Counted from the first letter of the stretch, positions 40,118 through 49,889 are shown. The stretch: 64,000 nucleotides of DNA from Eubacteriaceae bacterium (GCA_021770095.1 JAETRQ010000004.1:280998-344997), one strand, 5' to 3'. A program made the numbers and translations. The notes: a model not told the origin generated them from the letters alone.

Positions 40118-40462
40118 TTATCGTCGGATTAAAATACCTTTCATATATTCTGTTTCATTATGCGTTTGATATATAATTTGCTTTTCATCTTCTGTACAAC
40201 CGATTAAAATTTTGATTTCTGAATCTTTTTTCATCAAATCAACAATACACATTATTGCATCAATCTTTTTTTCGCCGCTTCCAACCCATACATCTATTCC
40301 GGAACCATCCATAGATTTGGTATCTTTCAAATACCCATAATCAACTCTATAAATGAAATTCGGATATTTGGGATGTGCAGTTCCTTTCGGTCTATCAATT
40401 ACAATTTCTGAAGTGGTTACCAATTCATCTAATACTTTCCAGAATTCATTATTATTTTGCAT
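40118..40462 (-). CDS. Inorganic pyrophosphatase-like protein
   Basis: IVIDRPKGTAHPKYPNFIYRVDYGYLKDTKSMDGSGIDVWVGS. Confidence 0.75.
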   Translation of the reverse strand: MQNNNEFWKVLDELVTTSEIVIDRPKGTAHPKYPNFIYRVDYGYLKDTKSMDGSGIDVWVGSGEKKIDAIMCIVDLMKKDSEIKILIGCTEDEKQIIYQTHNETEYMKGILIRR

Positions 40463-40518
40463 ATTATCAACTCCTCACAAATCCTGATTTATCTGTTAAT
40501 AGAATAATAGCATAAAAT

Positions 40519-40548
40519 AACCCAAAGAACAATATTGTCCTTTGGGTT
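40519..40548. terminator. Intrinsic terminator hairpin
   Basis: AACCCAAAG-N12-CTTTGGGTT. Confidence 0.65.
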
Positions 40549-40591
40549 AAAACTTTGTTATTGTACCTGCTCAAAAATGGCAGGCTTTTTA

Positions 40592-41641
40592 TTAAAATAC
40601 TTTTATTCCGTATTTTTCGATGAACTTGTCTTTGAATTCGTACCAATAAGCATATTCTTCATTCGTACGGTTATCAGTCAAAGTATAATTCTCATTAATA
40701 TAATTGCCGAGGTATGTTGTTACTTTTCTTGCACCGTAATAGTTAAGATGATTGCCATTATCACGGAAGTCACGCTTAAAGTTAAGTTTAATATCTTTGT
40801 ATAATAAGTTAAAATCAAGGAAGTTTATACCGTTTTCTTCCGCATACTGTACAACCGCATTATGCCTTGGATAAGTCCATGATACGATTGACGGAAGTTC
40901 AACAAGCAAAAGTTTTGCATCGATACTGTCACATAAGTTTTTGATTTTATCAAGATAAAAAACGCTGTCATCCGGTATTTGTTCAACTTTTTGTGTGACA
41001 TCCATATAATTATTCTTATATGTTTTGCGGATTTTTTTGCTGAAAAAATATCCGTGTTCGCATATTGTATCGTCGGCTTTTGAATTATCCTTTTTGCTCA
41101 CCATTTGTTTCCATCTGTCATGGAGCATAAAAATAGAGAAATGGTTTTTTATATCTTCCGTTAGCTGGTCGTTAGAGAGATATGGAATAATCGGCAGTTC
41201 ACGAAGATTGGTTTCTTCTTCATCTGTATCATCAAGAGAAATATCAACGCCGTTATAGAGCATATCGGTTTCAATCAGAACGATATCAGGTTTTTGATTT
41301 TTTACCGCATCATTGAGCAGGGAATAGGATTCCATGACCGTTTGTCTTGGTGAAGCAATAATGGTGCTTGTATAACCATTTTCATCCCACATTTTAACCG
41401 GAATAACGGCAGAATACAAATCACTGTTGCCGAGTGCGATAATCTGAATTGTATCTTTTATCTCGTTCGTATAACTGTAAGCATTTTTATGTTTGTTTTT
41501 GTACATTGTTGCAGCGGATTTTGAAAATATGGTAAGGCTCAAAACCTCAAGCAAAACAACAAAAACGAGAATAAAAGAAATTGCTTTGATTGCACTGATA
41601 AGTATTTTTTTGTCTATTTTAATTTTCTTTTCTTCACTCAT
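40592..41641 (-). CDS. dltD: DltD-like membrane-anchored SGNH/acyl-transfer protein
   Basis: N-terminal TM, ALGNSDLYSAVIPVKMW, DNGNHLNYYGARK; follows MBOAT gene. Confidence 0.75.
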   Translation of the reverse strand: MSEEKKIKIDKKILISAIKAISFILVFVVLLEVLSLTIFSKSAATMYKNKHKNAYSYTNEIKDTIQIIALGNSDLYSAVIPVKMWDENGYTSTIIASPRQTVMESYSLLNDAVKNQKPDIVLIETDMLYNGVDISLDDTDEEETNLRELPIIPYLSNDQLTEDIKNHFSIFMLHDRWKQMVSKKDNSKADDTICEHGYFFSKKIRKTYKNNYMDVTQKVEQIPDDSVFYLDKIKNLCDSIDAKLLLVELPSIVSWTYPRHNAVVQYAEENGINFLDFNLLYKDIKLNFKRDFRDNGNHLNYYGARKVTTYLGNYINENYTLTDNRTNEEYAYWYEFKDKFIEKYGIKVF

Positions 41642-41649
41642 AGTATTAC

Positions 41650-43227
41650 CTAAAAATTAGCATATAGTAAGTCAACCACGCCGTAATGTTCGCCGTATGC
41701 TCCAAGGAGAATTACAGAGAATATTGCCACCATATAAATAACGAATTTTATAACAAAAGGCAGTTTTGATATTCTTTCTCTGATATTGATTCCCTTTTCC
41801 TGAAGTACACCAACAATGAATATCAGCAGTGTACCGATAAGTATGATTGCATAATCCTTTAAATCCAGTCCGAGTCCGTTTTTGGCACCGACAGTGAGCG
41901 ACTTGAAGTTTGGATTAACAAAAATAGTCTTGAGCATAACTGCCGCAGTTTTAAGGTTGGTTGCTCTGAATATAAGCATACCGATATTAACAATTGCAAA
42001 AGTCCTTACCATCTGGAAAAGTTGGAACCCTTTTGCCTTTCTGTTGATATGCAGTGCTTTGCATACTTTTGCACTCAGCGGTTCAGCAAATAAGCCTATC
42101 ATCATCAGTACATAGTAGTAAAGACCATATACGATATATTTCCATGCAGCACCATGCCACCAGCCGTTTGTGAACCATACAAAGAACAGCGCAACGGCAG
42201 TAGGGATAAGGTTTGCGTAATATGGATTGAATTTCTTTCTGGCGGATTTTGTAAGTTTCATAAACGGTTTTGAAAGAGAGATTGGGTAGAATATATAATC
42301 TCTAAGCCAGCCGCCGAGTGTTATATGCCATCTCTGCCAGAATTCGTTGATTGATTTTGCAAAGAACGGTCTGTTAAAGTTGGCAGGCATTTCAATACCC
42401 ATCATTTCACCAAGACCGTTAATGACATCCATGATACCTGAGAAATCACAGTAAAGCTGCAGGGTATAGAACAATATTGCTGCCAGCACAACAACACCGC
42501 TCGGGAACTGTGTGCCGTCAAAAACATTGTTAACAAGTTCTGCAGCTCTGTCTGCGATAACAATTTTTTTGAACAGACCCCATACAACAAGCTGTGCACC
42601 ATAGCTGAAATTTTTAAAGTTAAATGTTCTGCCTTCATTGAGTTGGGTGCCGAGTTGGTCATATCTTGCAATAGGACCTTCAACAATAGTCAGCATAAAT
42701 GAAAGATACAGTGTTATCCTCAGTGGGTTTTTACAAGCAGGGTATCTGCCTCTGTATACATCAGTGATATAACTGATTGCCTGTAAAGTATAAAACGATA
42801 TACCAAGGGGCTGTATGAATTTCATAGCCGGTATGTCTGTATTAAATATAGAATTTATTGTACTGCCGAAAAAATTGGCATATTTGAGTACTAAAATAAA
42901 TCCGATATTGCTGATTACTGCAAGGGCAAGTACTGTTAATTTATAATTTTTATATTTATTTTTTAATTTTTTTCGTTCTTCTTTTGGGAGAATCTTTTTC
43001 TTTTCTTTAAAAGTATTGTTCAGTTTGTCAATGATCAGTCCGGCAAGCCATACAATGAGCGCACTGATGATAACAAACTCAAAATATCCGCCTGAGGCAA
43101 AAAAGTAAAAAACAAGTGAACCTGCCAGCAGAATACACCATTTTGCTTTTTTTGGTACAATGCTGTAGAGAAGATATGTTACCCCAAAATAAATTATGAA
43201 AAATTCAAAGGAGGTATAGGTCATCAA
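41650..43227 (-). CDS. dltB: MBOAT family O-acyltransferase (DltB-like)
   Basis: NEFWQRWHITLGGWLRDYIFYP, WHGAAWKYIVYG. Confidence 0.9.
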   Translation of the reverse strand: MMTYTSFEFFIIYFGVTYLLYSIVPKKAKWCILLAGSLVFYFFASGGYFEFVIISALIVWLAGLIIDKLNNTFKEKKKILPKEERKKLKNKYKNYKLTVLALAVISNIGFILVLKYANFFGSTINSIFNTDIPAMKFIQPLGISFYTLQAISYITDVYRGRYPACKNPLRITLYLSFMLTIVEGPIARYDQLGTQLNEGRTFNFKNFSYGAQLVVWGLFKKIVIADRAAELVNNVFDGTQFPSGVVVLAAILFYTLQLYCDFSGIMDVINGLGEMMGIEMPANFNRPFFAKSINEFWQRWHITLGGWLRDYIFYPISLSKPFMKLTKSARKKFNPYYANLIPTAVALFFVWFTNGWWHGAAWKYIVYGLYYYVLMMIGLFAEPLSAKVCKALHINRKAKGFQLFQMVRTFAIVNIGMLIFRATNLKTAAVMLKTIFVNPNFKSLTVGAKNGLGLDLKDYAIILIGTLLIFIVGVLQEKGINIRERISKLPFVIKFVIYMVAIFSVILLGAYGEHYGVVDLLYANF

Positions 43228-43458
43228 TTAGTCCTCGTCAGAAAGTTCTTCAATCATATTCCAAATGGTTTCAACAGTAGCAAAATTTTCAGGAACAATG
43301 TCCATTGGTGAAATTTCAATGTCAAATTCGTCTGAAAGTTCAGCGACTAATGAAATCATTCCGAGGCTGTCAAAAATCTTATCTTCAACAATTTTTGTTT
43401 CAGCAGTGAAAGTTACATCAGGTCTCAAAGTTTCCAAAATTTCAATAAGTCTGTCCAT
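43228..43458 (-). CDS. dltC: Acyl/D-alanyl carrier protein (DltC-like)
   Basis: IFDSLGMISLVAELSDEFDIEI phosphopantetheine site. Confidence 0.85.
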   Translation of the reverse strand: MDRLIEILETLRPDVTFTAETKIVEDKIFDSLGMISLVAELSDEFDIEISPMDIVPENFATVETIWNMIEELSDED

Positions 43459-43495
43459 TATTTTATTCTCCTTAAAATATCTTTTGATTTAATAA

Positions 43496-45007
43496 TTATT
43501 CGCACATCATTGTCTTAACCAGATTGCGGTCAATTTTACCATTCTGATTGTGCGGCATTAATTTGATTTTTTCAATTCTGTCCGGTTTCATATAAGCAGG
43601 GATTTTGCCTTTGAGGTGATTGAGTATATCAACATCGGTCAGTTTTTTGCCCTGATATACAAGAATTATATGGTCTTTGGCTTTGTCAAAAACACAGACA
43701 ACTTCTTCCATATTCTCAATACCGCTTGCGGCTGCTTCAATTTCACCCAGTTCAACTCTGTATCCCATACGCTTGATTTGGAAATCTTTGCGGGTGATAT
43801 ACATAATCTCACCATTTTCGTTTTCCTTAACCAAATCGCCTGTTTTGTAAACAATTTCAGGATAATAATTGTGAAGCGGATTTTGAACAAATGCACTCTC
43901 TGTTTTTTCTGCATTATTATAATATCCGTACGCTACAAATGATCCGCGGACAAACAACTCGCCTTCTTCACCGGGGGCTGCGAGTTCGTTTTTATCATTA
44001 ACAATCATAACGTCACAATTGTCACAGTGGCGGCCGATAGGGAGCGGTTCACCATCTTCAAACGGTCTGTCTACCACATAGTATGTACAAATGTCTGTGG
44101 TCTCTGTCGGACCGTAAAGATTGGCGTATACAATATCTTCATCAAGATTATGAATCCAATAGTTGAGTTGTTTTGTCGGCATAACTTCACCGGCAAAAAG
44201 AACTTTCTTAAGATACTCCGGCTTTGCATATTTAAATAATTTCATATTAGCAACAATAGAAATTGCCGACGGTACCCAGTAAATTGTATTAACCTTATTG
44301 TCATTCATAAATTTGATAAGGTTAATTGGGAATGAAAAACAGGATTTTGGAATAATGCAAAGTGTTGCACCGCTTTTTATTGTTGAATAAACATCTGATA
44401 CAGACATGGAAAAGTAAAACGGTGTCTGATTGCCGAACACAGTGTTCTCATTAATATCAAAACAATTTGCAAACCATTCTGTGTATGCAATAACATTTCT
44501 GTGGCTCAATACAGCACCTTTAGGCATACCGGTTGAGCCGGAAGTATATAGGGCATACAAAGGGTCTGTATCAATTTGATTTGAACGTATTTTTTCAAGT
44601 ATCTCATTATTGACAGGAGTTTCAGCCGCATCTTCAAAAAGGAAGATTTTACCGTCAATCTCAAGTTCCTTTGCGTTGGCAAGATGCTTTTCATCGGTAA
44701 GAACAGCAACGGGAGACAGTGTGCTGAAAATTTTGTTAATCCTTTCTACAGGCATTTCAGCATCAACAATAATATAAAAATTACCGCTGTATGTTACACC
44801 GAATATGGAAGGCAGGGTATTAACACTCTTGTCCATATAAACAGCAATCGGTCTGTTCTTTGTACCGATTACGGATAATGCTGAGCCGATACTCTGTGCA
44901 GTGGACAGTAACTGACTGTAGGTTATAGAATTGTCAGCATCCACAAAGGCTGTTTTATCAGGAAATTTTTTTGCACTTTGCTCAATATATTCCAGAATAT
45001 TTTTCAT
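43496..45007 (-). CDS. dltA: Amino-acid adenylating ligase (DltA-like)
   Basis: YTSGSTGMPKGAVLSH, NLYGPTE, YKTGDLV, NQNGKIDR. Confidence 0.9.
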   Translation of the reverse strand: MKNILEYIEQSAKKFPDKTAFVDADNSITYSQLLSTAQSIGSALSVIGTKNRPIAVYMDKSVNTLPSIFGVTYSGNFYIIVDAEMPVERINKIFSTLSPVAVLTDEKHLANAKELEIDGKIFLFEDAAETPVNNEILEKIRSNQIDTDPLYALYTSGSTGMPKGAVLSHRNVIAYTEWFANCFDINENTVFGNQTPFYFSMSVSDVYSTIKSGATLCIIPKSCFSFPINLIKFMNDNKVNTIYWVPSAISIVANMKLFKYAKPEYLKKVLFAGEVMPTKQLNYWIHNLDEDIVYANLYGPTETTDICTYYVVDRPFEDGEPLPIGRHCDNCDVMIVNDKNELAAPGEEGELFVRGSFVAYGYYNNAEKTESAFVQNPLHNYYPEIVYKTGDLVKENENGEIMYITRKDFQIKRMGYRVELGEIEAAASGIENMEEVVCVFDKAKDHIILVYQGKKLTDVDILNHLKGKIPAYMKPDRIEKIKLMPHNQNGKIDRNLVKTMMCE

Positions 45008-45067
45008 TTTTATTTCCTTTTTTGTAAAAATTTACTGTGCTATCACATATAGAACAGTTCAAAATAA

Positions 45068-45096
45068 AATTTATCATATATAGACTTTTTTGTCAA
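45068..45096 (-). promoter_or_regulatory. Candidate sigma-A promoter of dltACBD
   Basis: Minus strand TTGACA - 17 nt - TAAATT. Confidence 0.5.
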
Positions 45097-45197
45097 TAAT
45101 CTATACATATTTGACGAAAATAATTTTATAAAAATATGTACTGATTTACAATAGGTTTTACTATATCTTTACTTTTTCTTTAAATAATGTTCATTTT

Positions 45198-45276
45198 TGT
45201 CAATTGACATTCAGTAAATGTCATATTTGCACTAATTATAACACAAGATATTCTTGTTGACAAGCAGTAAATGTCA
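45198..45276. promoter_or_regulatory. Cluster of TGTCA/TGACA inverted half-sites
   Basis: TGTCAATTGACA (45198-45209), TGACATT-N5-AATGTCA (45205-45223), TGACA-N9-TGTCA (45258-45276); the last two share CAGTAAATGTCA. Confidence 0.6.
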
Positions 45277-45298
45277 CTTGCAAGGAGATTTTATAATT

Positions 45299-45553
45299 AT
45301 GTTTAAAAACAAAGGAAAAGAAGGAAAGAATAATATTTGTGGTGAAAAGATTGCCAATTTAAGGATGTCAATGGTTCCCAAGACGAGTCAGCGTCAACTT
45401 GCTGACAAACTTCAATTGATTGGTATTGATATTGATAAAAACGCAATTCAAAGGATTGAATGCGGTAAGCGTTTTGTTACGGATATAGAAATTTATGCAT
45501 TTTGCCAGATATTTGATATTACGCCTAACGAATTATTTGATTATAACAAATAG
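45299..45553 (+). CDS. XRE/HTH-type transcriptional regulator
   Basis: RQLADKLQLIGIDIDKNAIQRIECGKRFVTDIEIYAFCQIFDITPNELF; ATG at 45299 preceded by AAGGAG. Confidence 0.87.
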   Translation: MFKNKGKEGKNNICGEKIANLRMSMVPKTSQRQLADKLQLIGIDIDKNAIQRIECGKRFVTDIEIYAFCQIFDITPNELFDYNK

Positions 45554-45554
45554 A

Positions 45555-45588
45555 AAAAACCACGGACAGAATTCCTTCCGTGGTTTTT
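45555..45588. terminator. Bidirectional intrinsic terminator
   Basis: AAAAAACCACGGA...TCCGTGGTTTTT. Confidence 0.85.
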
Positions 45589-45592
45589 ATAA

Positions 45593-47335
45593 TTATAAAG
45601 TTTTGATTCTGTATACCTGAACACTGTGTTTTGCAAGCGAAGTTGATATAGCAGTTGCAGTGGTTCGTTTGTCACTCCATAATTCATGGAGTTCATATTC
45701 ATTTGCTTTACGCATAAGCAGATATTGATCATTTACAAGGTCAAGCAAATCCAGATGTATATTTTTTGCTGATGATGATTTGTTGAACAAACAGACAGCA
45801 ACATCACCGTTAAGAAGCGGTCTTGCGATAATATCAACACCTGTAACTTTTTTAATCAGTTTTGCAGGCTTGCCGAGTGGGTCCTGATCAATTGCAATAA
45901 GCTGCTTATTCGTCACAATCTTGAGAGCAGCGTTACCTTCAACAGGATTATTGTTTCCGTCAACAAATTTTCTTATATCATTGCCGAGCATAAGCGGTGC
46001 AGCAAGCATGCACCAAAGAGAGAAGTGTGACTTGTTTTCATCTTCAGTAAGTTTGCCGTTGCCGACCTCAAGCATATCAGGATCATTCCAGGCGCCCGGT
46101 CCGGCAGACTGATAATGTTTTAGAGTAAAGTTATAAAGCGCAACAATACTTGTCCATATCGGCATAATATCGTGTGTAGTACGCCACATATTTCCTGCTT
46201 TTCTGCCCCAAATCCAAGGCATACCCGTGCCCCATTCACAGATGGAATAAACAATTGGTTTTTCTTCTGTCTGTGTGAATTGCGCCCACTGTTTGGATGC
46301 ATTTTTCAAAGCTCTGCCCATTCGGCTGTATTGAATGTATTCAGAGTCAGCAACTGTTACAACAGGGTTAGAAATTTTAATAGTGTTTTCTCCGTCTTTC
46401 AACTCAACAACAATTTGTGTTCTTCCGGAATCGCTGAAGCCTTTTCCGTGAGGGAAGAATACTTCGTGCATTACGCCGTTAACAATGACCTGTGCATAAC
46501 TGTCACGCCTCCTGAATGTTTTTTGATGTACAATTGTGAGTGCATATTTCCCGTGAGGCAAAGTGGTAACTGTGAATTCAGCTGCACCTGCTCCGTGATT
46601 CAAATAGCCGATTGCCTTTCCGCTTGGGAGTTCTTTCAAATTAATTATTTTTGCTCTGCCTGAAAGAACTGCATCTTCAGGATTCAGTGTTAATTCTGAA
46701 TTATATTGTGTTTCATTCAGATTATTGAGTTCTATTTTTTCAATTGCAGGGCAGTCGCCGCTGATTACGGAATTATGGCAAAAATCATATTTGAAAAATT
46801 CACAGCCCCATGATGCAATCGTTTTTGCATCAATTACTTCATTGCCGAGTGATGCGGGCATATCTTCACATGTGAGAGAACCGTTTGAAGAATATAAACC
46901 TACTTTGAGACCAAGAGCGTTAATGTCTTTAATAAGAGCAGGAATTCCTCTGCTGAACGTTTTCAAATCACCCTGAAGTTTTCCATCCTCGTCACGCATT
47001 GAACTTTGCCAGCAGTCATCAAGATTAACATACTGGTATCCTGCTTCGGCAAGTCCGCTGTCAACAAGTGCATTTGCTGTTTCCATAATCAAATCCTGAT
47101 CAATATGATTTCTGAAAGTATTCCAGCTTGACCAGCCCATAGGCGGGGTTTTGGCAACGCCGTTATCATAGTCATTGGCATCAGAAGTATCAATTGTGAT
47201 ACGGCGCGGAATCGTTAACTTTTTAATTGCACAAAGCGGGCATTTGCCGTTTGCTTTCATGGATAAAAACCATGATACAAACAATACAACTGCAATAAGA
47301 ATGATTGCCAGCAAAATAATTAAAAATGTAATCAT
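45593..47335 (-). CDS. Membrane-anchored GH27-like alpha-galactosidase with internal insert
   Basis: N-terminal TM; TPPMGWSSWNTF, FFKYDFCH, GAWNDPDMLEVGN; ~135-aa insertion between the last two. Confidence 0.88.
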   Translation of the reverse strand: MITFLIILLAIILIAVVLFVSWFLSMKANGKCPLCAIKKLTIPRRITIDTSDANDYDNGVAKTPPMGWSSWNTFRNHIDQDLIMETANALVDSGLAEAGYQYVNLDDCWQSSMRDEDGKLQGDLKTFSRGIPALIKDINALGLKVGLYSSNGSLTCEDMPASLGNEVIDAKTIASWGCEFFKYDFCHNSVISGDCPAIEKIELNNLNETQYNSELTLNPEDAVLSGRAKIINLKELPSGKAIGYLNHGAGAAEFTVTTLPHGKYALTIVHQKTFRRRDSYAQVIVNGVMHEVFFPHGKGFSDSGRTQIVVELKDGENTIKISNPVVTVADSEYIQYSRMGRALKNASKQWAQFTQTEEKPIVYSICEWGTGMPWIWGRKAGNMWRTTHDIMPIWTSIVALYNFTLKHYQSAGPGAWNDPDMLEVGNGKLTEDENKSHFSLWCMLAAPLMLGNDIRKFVDGNNNPVEGNAALKIVTNKQLIAIDQDPLGKPAKLIKKVTGVDIIARPLLNGDVAVCLFNKSSSAKNIHLDLLDLVNDQYLLMRKANEYELHELWSDKRTTATAISTSLAKHSVQVYRIKTL

Positions 47336-48489
47336 ATTAATCCTATCTCCTCAAAAAATTCAAGTTCCTGCCGTGCAAGTAATTTTGTTTCGTCATCTGC
47401 TATCTGAGAAACTGTATTTTTCATAAAGTCTTTTTTGTGTTTTATGTTATATAAAAATCTGTAACACCAAGCGTATGGTGTGAGCCAAGGCCTTCCGTCA
47501 ATAAATTTGATATATGGAATATTTTTCATTTGCTGATAAGAGGGGAAGAGCAAATGAAATTTAACGTCCAGTGTTGATGTGTGGCCTTTTTCCATTTCTT
47601 TTCTGGTGACAATTGCACCTTTGTTTTTATTCATGCTGCCGAATGCACCGCAAAGACAAAGATAATCCTCTGTCTTTTGTGTGTTATCAACATATTTTTT
47701 TCCTGTCCCGAACCATTTGCTGCAAACAGATAATATTACTTTTGCAAAGGTATCAAGGTGATATTCTTTGAGGATATGAATGACTTTATCCAAATCAATA
47801 TCGTATGCATTCTGGATGACAGCAAGGTCCATTATATGTCTGATTCCTGCACCGTAAAATTTGAAATGATGTGCAATATGAGCAATGATATAAGCAAGGC
47901 AGTAGTTACTTTCAAGTTTGCCTGTGCATTTATCAAATTCAGCATTATCAAAAGGAGAATCAAAAGCACGGTCGCCGAATTCACTGATGATTCTTGTATG
48001 CACTTCAACGAGTACATTGTTCTTTCTGTAATCAAAAACCGGTCCGTTGTCAGCTGTACAGATGAAAGACGCATTTTCCAAAAGAGCTCTTGCTTTTTTT
48101 CTATTCTTTTTATCAATAAGAATATCAATATCACCCATTGCTCTGCTTTCGGGTATAGGATACATATCCCTTATAACTGAGCCTTTGAATAAAATATGCC
48201 TTATTTCATTTTCAGTGAAGATGCTGATAATTTCATTCAGCACATTACTCTGACACTCATAAATGTAAACAAGGTCAAAAAATTTATCCTTCACTGCATT
48301 CATAAATGCAGGAGGGATAAATTCTTTATTTTCAGCATGATTTAATGCACAATGGCATATTCCAATCAGGTTATGGTTTTTTATTATATTATATAGTTTT
48401 TTATAATCTATATTTTCAGGTACATACAAGGGAGCTGCGTTGAGATATGCACTGCAAATATCAATTAAAAATTTTGATTCATTATCCAT
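47332..48489 (-). CDS. Nucleotidyltransferase family protein (NTP_transf_5-like)
   Basis: LFKGSVIRDMYPIPESRAMGDIDILI. Confidence 0.82.
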   Translation of the reverse strand: MDNESKFLIDICSAYLNAAPLYVPENIDYKKLYNIIKNHNLIGICHCALNHAENKEFIPPAFMNAVKDKFFDLVYIYECQSNVLNEIISIFTENEIRHILFKGSVIRDMYPIPESRAMGDIDILIDKKNRKKARALLENASFICTADNGPVFDYRKNNVLVEVHTRIISEFGDRAFDSPFDNAEFDKCTGKLESNYCLAYIIAHIAHHFKFYGAGIRHIMDLAVIQNAYDIDLDKVIHILKEYHLDTFAKVILSVCSKWFGTGKKYVDNTQKTEDYLCLCGAFGSMNKNKGAIVTRKEMEKGHTSTLDVKFHLLFPSYQQMKNIPYIKFIDGRPWLTPYAWCYRFLYNIKHKKDFMKNTVSQIADDETKLLARQELEFFEEIGLI

Positions 48490-48995
48490 TATCCAAATAC
48501 AACATTGCCTATTAACAGGCTCAAAACAGTAATGATTAATCCTGCGATAAATACACCGATGCAGATTACACCGAAACTTTTTTTCTTATCCAGATGGAGA
48601 AGGGATGCAAGTAATGCTCCTGTCCATCCGCCTGTACCGGGCAGTGGGATTGCGACAAATAATAAAAGCCCCCAAATTCCGTATTTATCAATTTTATCTC
48701 TTTTTTTGAGGGTTTTATCTTCAAGCCAAAATACGATATTTTTGAGTCCCGGAATTTTTTTGAACACTTCAAATATCCAATTGATTAACAAAAGGATAAA
48801 CGGAATCGGAAAAATGTTGCCGATGAAACTGATAAGAAATCCGATAAACGGATTCATATCCAGCAAAACAATTGCGGTAAACATTCCGAGGCGGCATTCC
48901 AAAACAGGGCAGACCGATATAATGAATACCACAAGCCAGTCCGGAATTCCGTGTGCGGTTAAAAATTCCTGAATTGTTTGACAAAGTTGCTGCAT
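48489..48995 (-). CDS. Small multidrug export-type membrane protein (COG2426-like)
   Basis: PVLECRLGMFTAIVLLDMNPFIGFLISFIGNIFPIPFILLLI, PLPGTGGWTGALLASLL. Confidence 0.82.
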   Translation of the reverse strand: MQQLCQTIQEFLTAHGIPDWLVVFIISVCPVLECRLGMFTAIVLLDMNPFIGFLISFIGNIFPIPFILLLINWIFEVFKKIPGLKNIVFWLEDKTLKKRDKIDKYGIWGLLLFVAIPLPGTGGWTGALLASLLHLDKKKSFGVICIGVFIAGLIITVLSLLIGNVVFG

Positions 48996-49011
48996 ACTGA
49001 TAACTCCTTAG

Positions 49012-49770
49012 TTATTTTGAATCTTCTGCAAATAGTTCCTTACGGGATGGAATTAGTTTGTTTTGAATTAAAAATGTGTGAGCCTTTTTTAATATCGTTT
49101 TATCATTTTCAAATTTAAGATGACGAATTGCTCTTGAGAACGGCAACCAGATATAATCTTCAATCTCATCTTGTTGAATAACAGTTGTTGTGTCCTCAGT
49201 TGTGCCGACAAATATAGATACCTTTTTATCTATTTTATCCTTAATCTTATATTTAGATACGCATTCAAATCCGTTATGTATTGTTATATGCAGTCCTGTT
49301 TCTTCAAGGACTTCGCGCTTTGCGGCATCGGTGACAGATTCACCCATCTCAAGATGACCTTTTGGGAATCCCCAGTTGGCAGAACGCTTGTTTTTAATAA
49401 GCAGGTATCTGATATTGTCATTTATTTTTCGATAGATTATTGCACCGCTGCTGGTTTCATATAAGCATATTAATTTATATGCGGGATAATCGGTTTCAAT
49501 ATTAAGCGTTTTAATTATATCAAGATTGATATATCGTGTACTCTTCGGAGCGAGTATCCATATTTTATTTTTATTCTTCTCTTCCGGTTCCAATACAGCA
49601 ATAACCCTGCCATCGAAATTGCTGACGGGATGATCTATCCCCAAAATAAATGCGTATTCTTCATTTGAAGTGCCATGTATTTGAGCAAAATTCAATGGGT
49701 AGATATATCCTGCTTCGTCACAATAGCCAATTGTTTTAACAACCTTGGCTCTGACGCTTTGTCCAAGCAT
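49012..49770 (-). CDS. NUDIX hydrolase with N-terminal pyrophosphatase-like extension
   Basis: Nudix box GHLEMGESVTDAAKREVLEETGL; N-terminal GRVIAVLEPEEKNKNKIWILAPKS. Confidence 0.85.
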   Translation of the reverse strand: MLGQSVRAKVVKTIGYCDEAGYIYPLNFAQIHGTSNEEYAFILGIDHPVSNFDGRVIAVLEPEEKNKNKIWILAPKSTRYINLDIIKTLNIETDYPAYKLICLYETSSGAIIYRKINDNIRYLLIKNKRSANWGFPKGHLEMGESVTDAAKREVLEETGLHITIHNGFECVSKYKIKDKIDKKVSIFVGTTEDTTTVIQQDEIEDYIWLPFSRAIRHLKFENDKTILKKAHTFLIQNKLIPSRKELFAEDSK

Positions 49771-49889
49771 TACATCACCACCAAATAACATATAGATTTA
49801 TTATATAAAATTTGAGCAGATAATACAAGATATTTTTTGTACAACTGTATAATAAATGAAAAAATATTTTTTCTCATATAAGCAAAAAA

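Noticed and set aside
12465-45588. Dispersed mobile repeat based on similar CCACGAAC/GTTCGTGG hairpins at 12465, 40012 and 45555
   Set aside because: Similarity confined to terminator stems of ordinary genes; no flanking conserved sequence or target duplications.
48505-48972. 155-aa plus-strand ORF
   Set aside because: Antisense to the COG2426-like membrane protein gene; mirror of its codon pattern.
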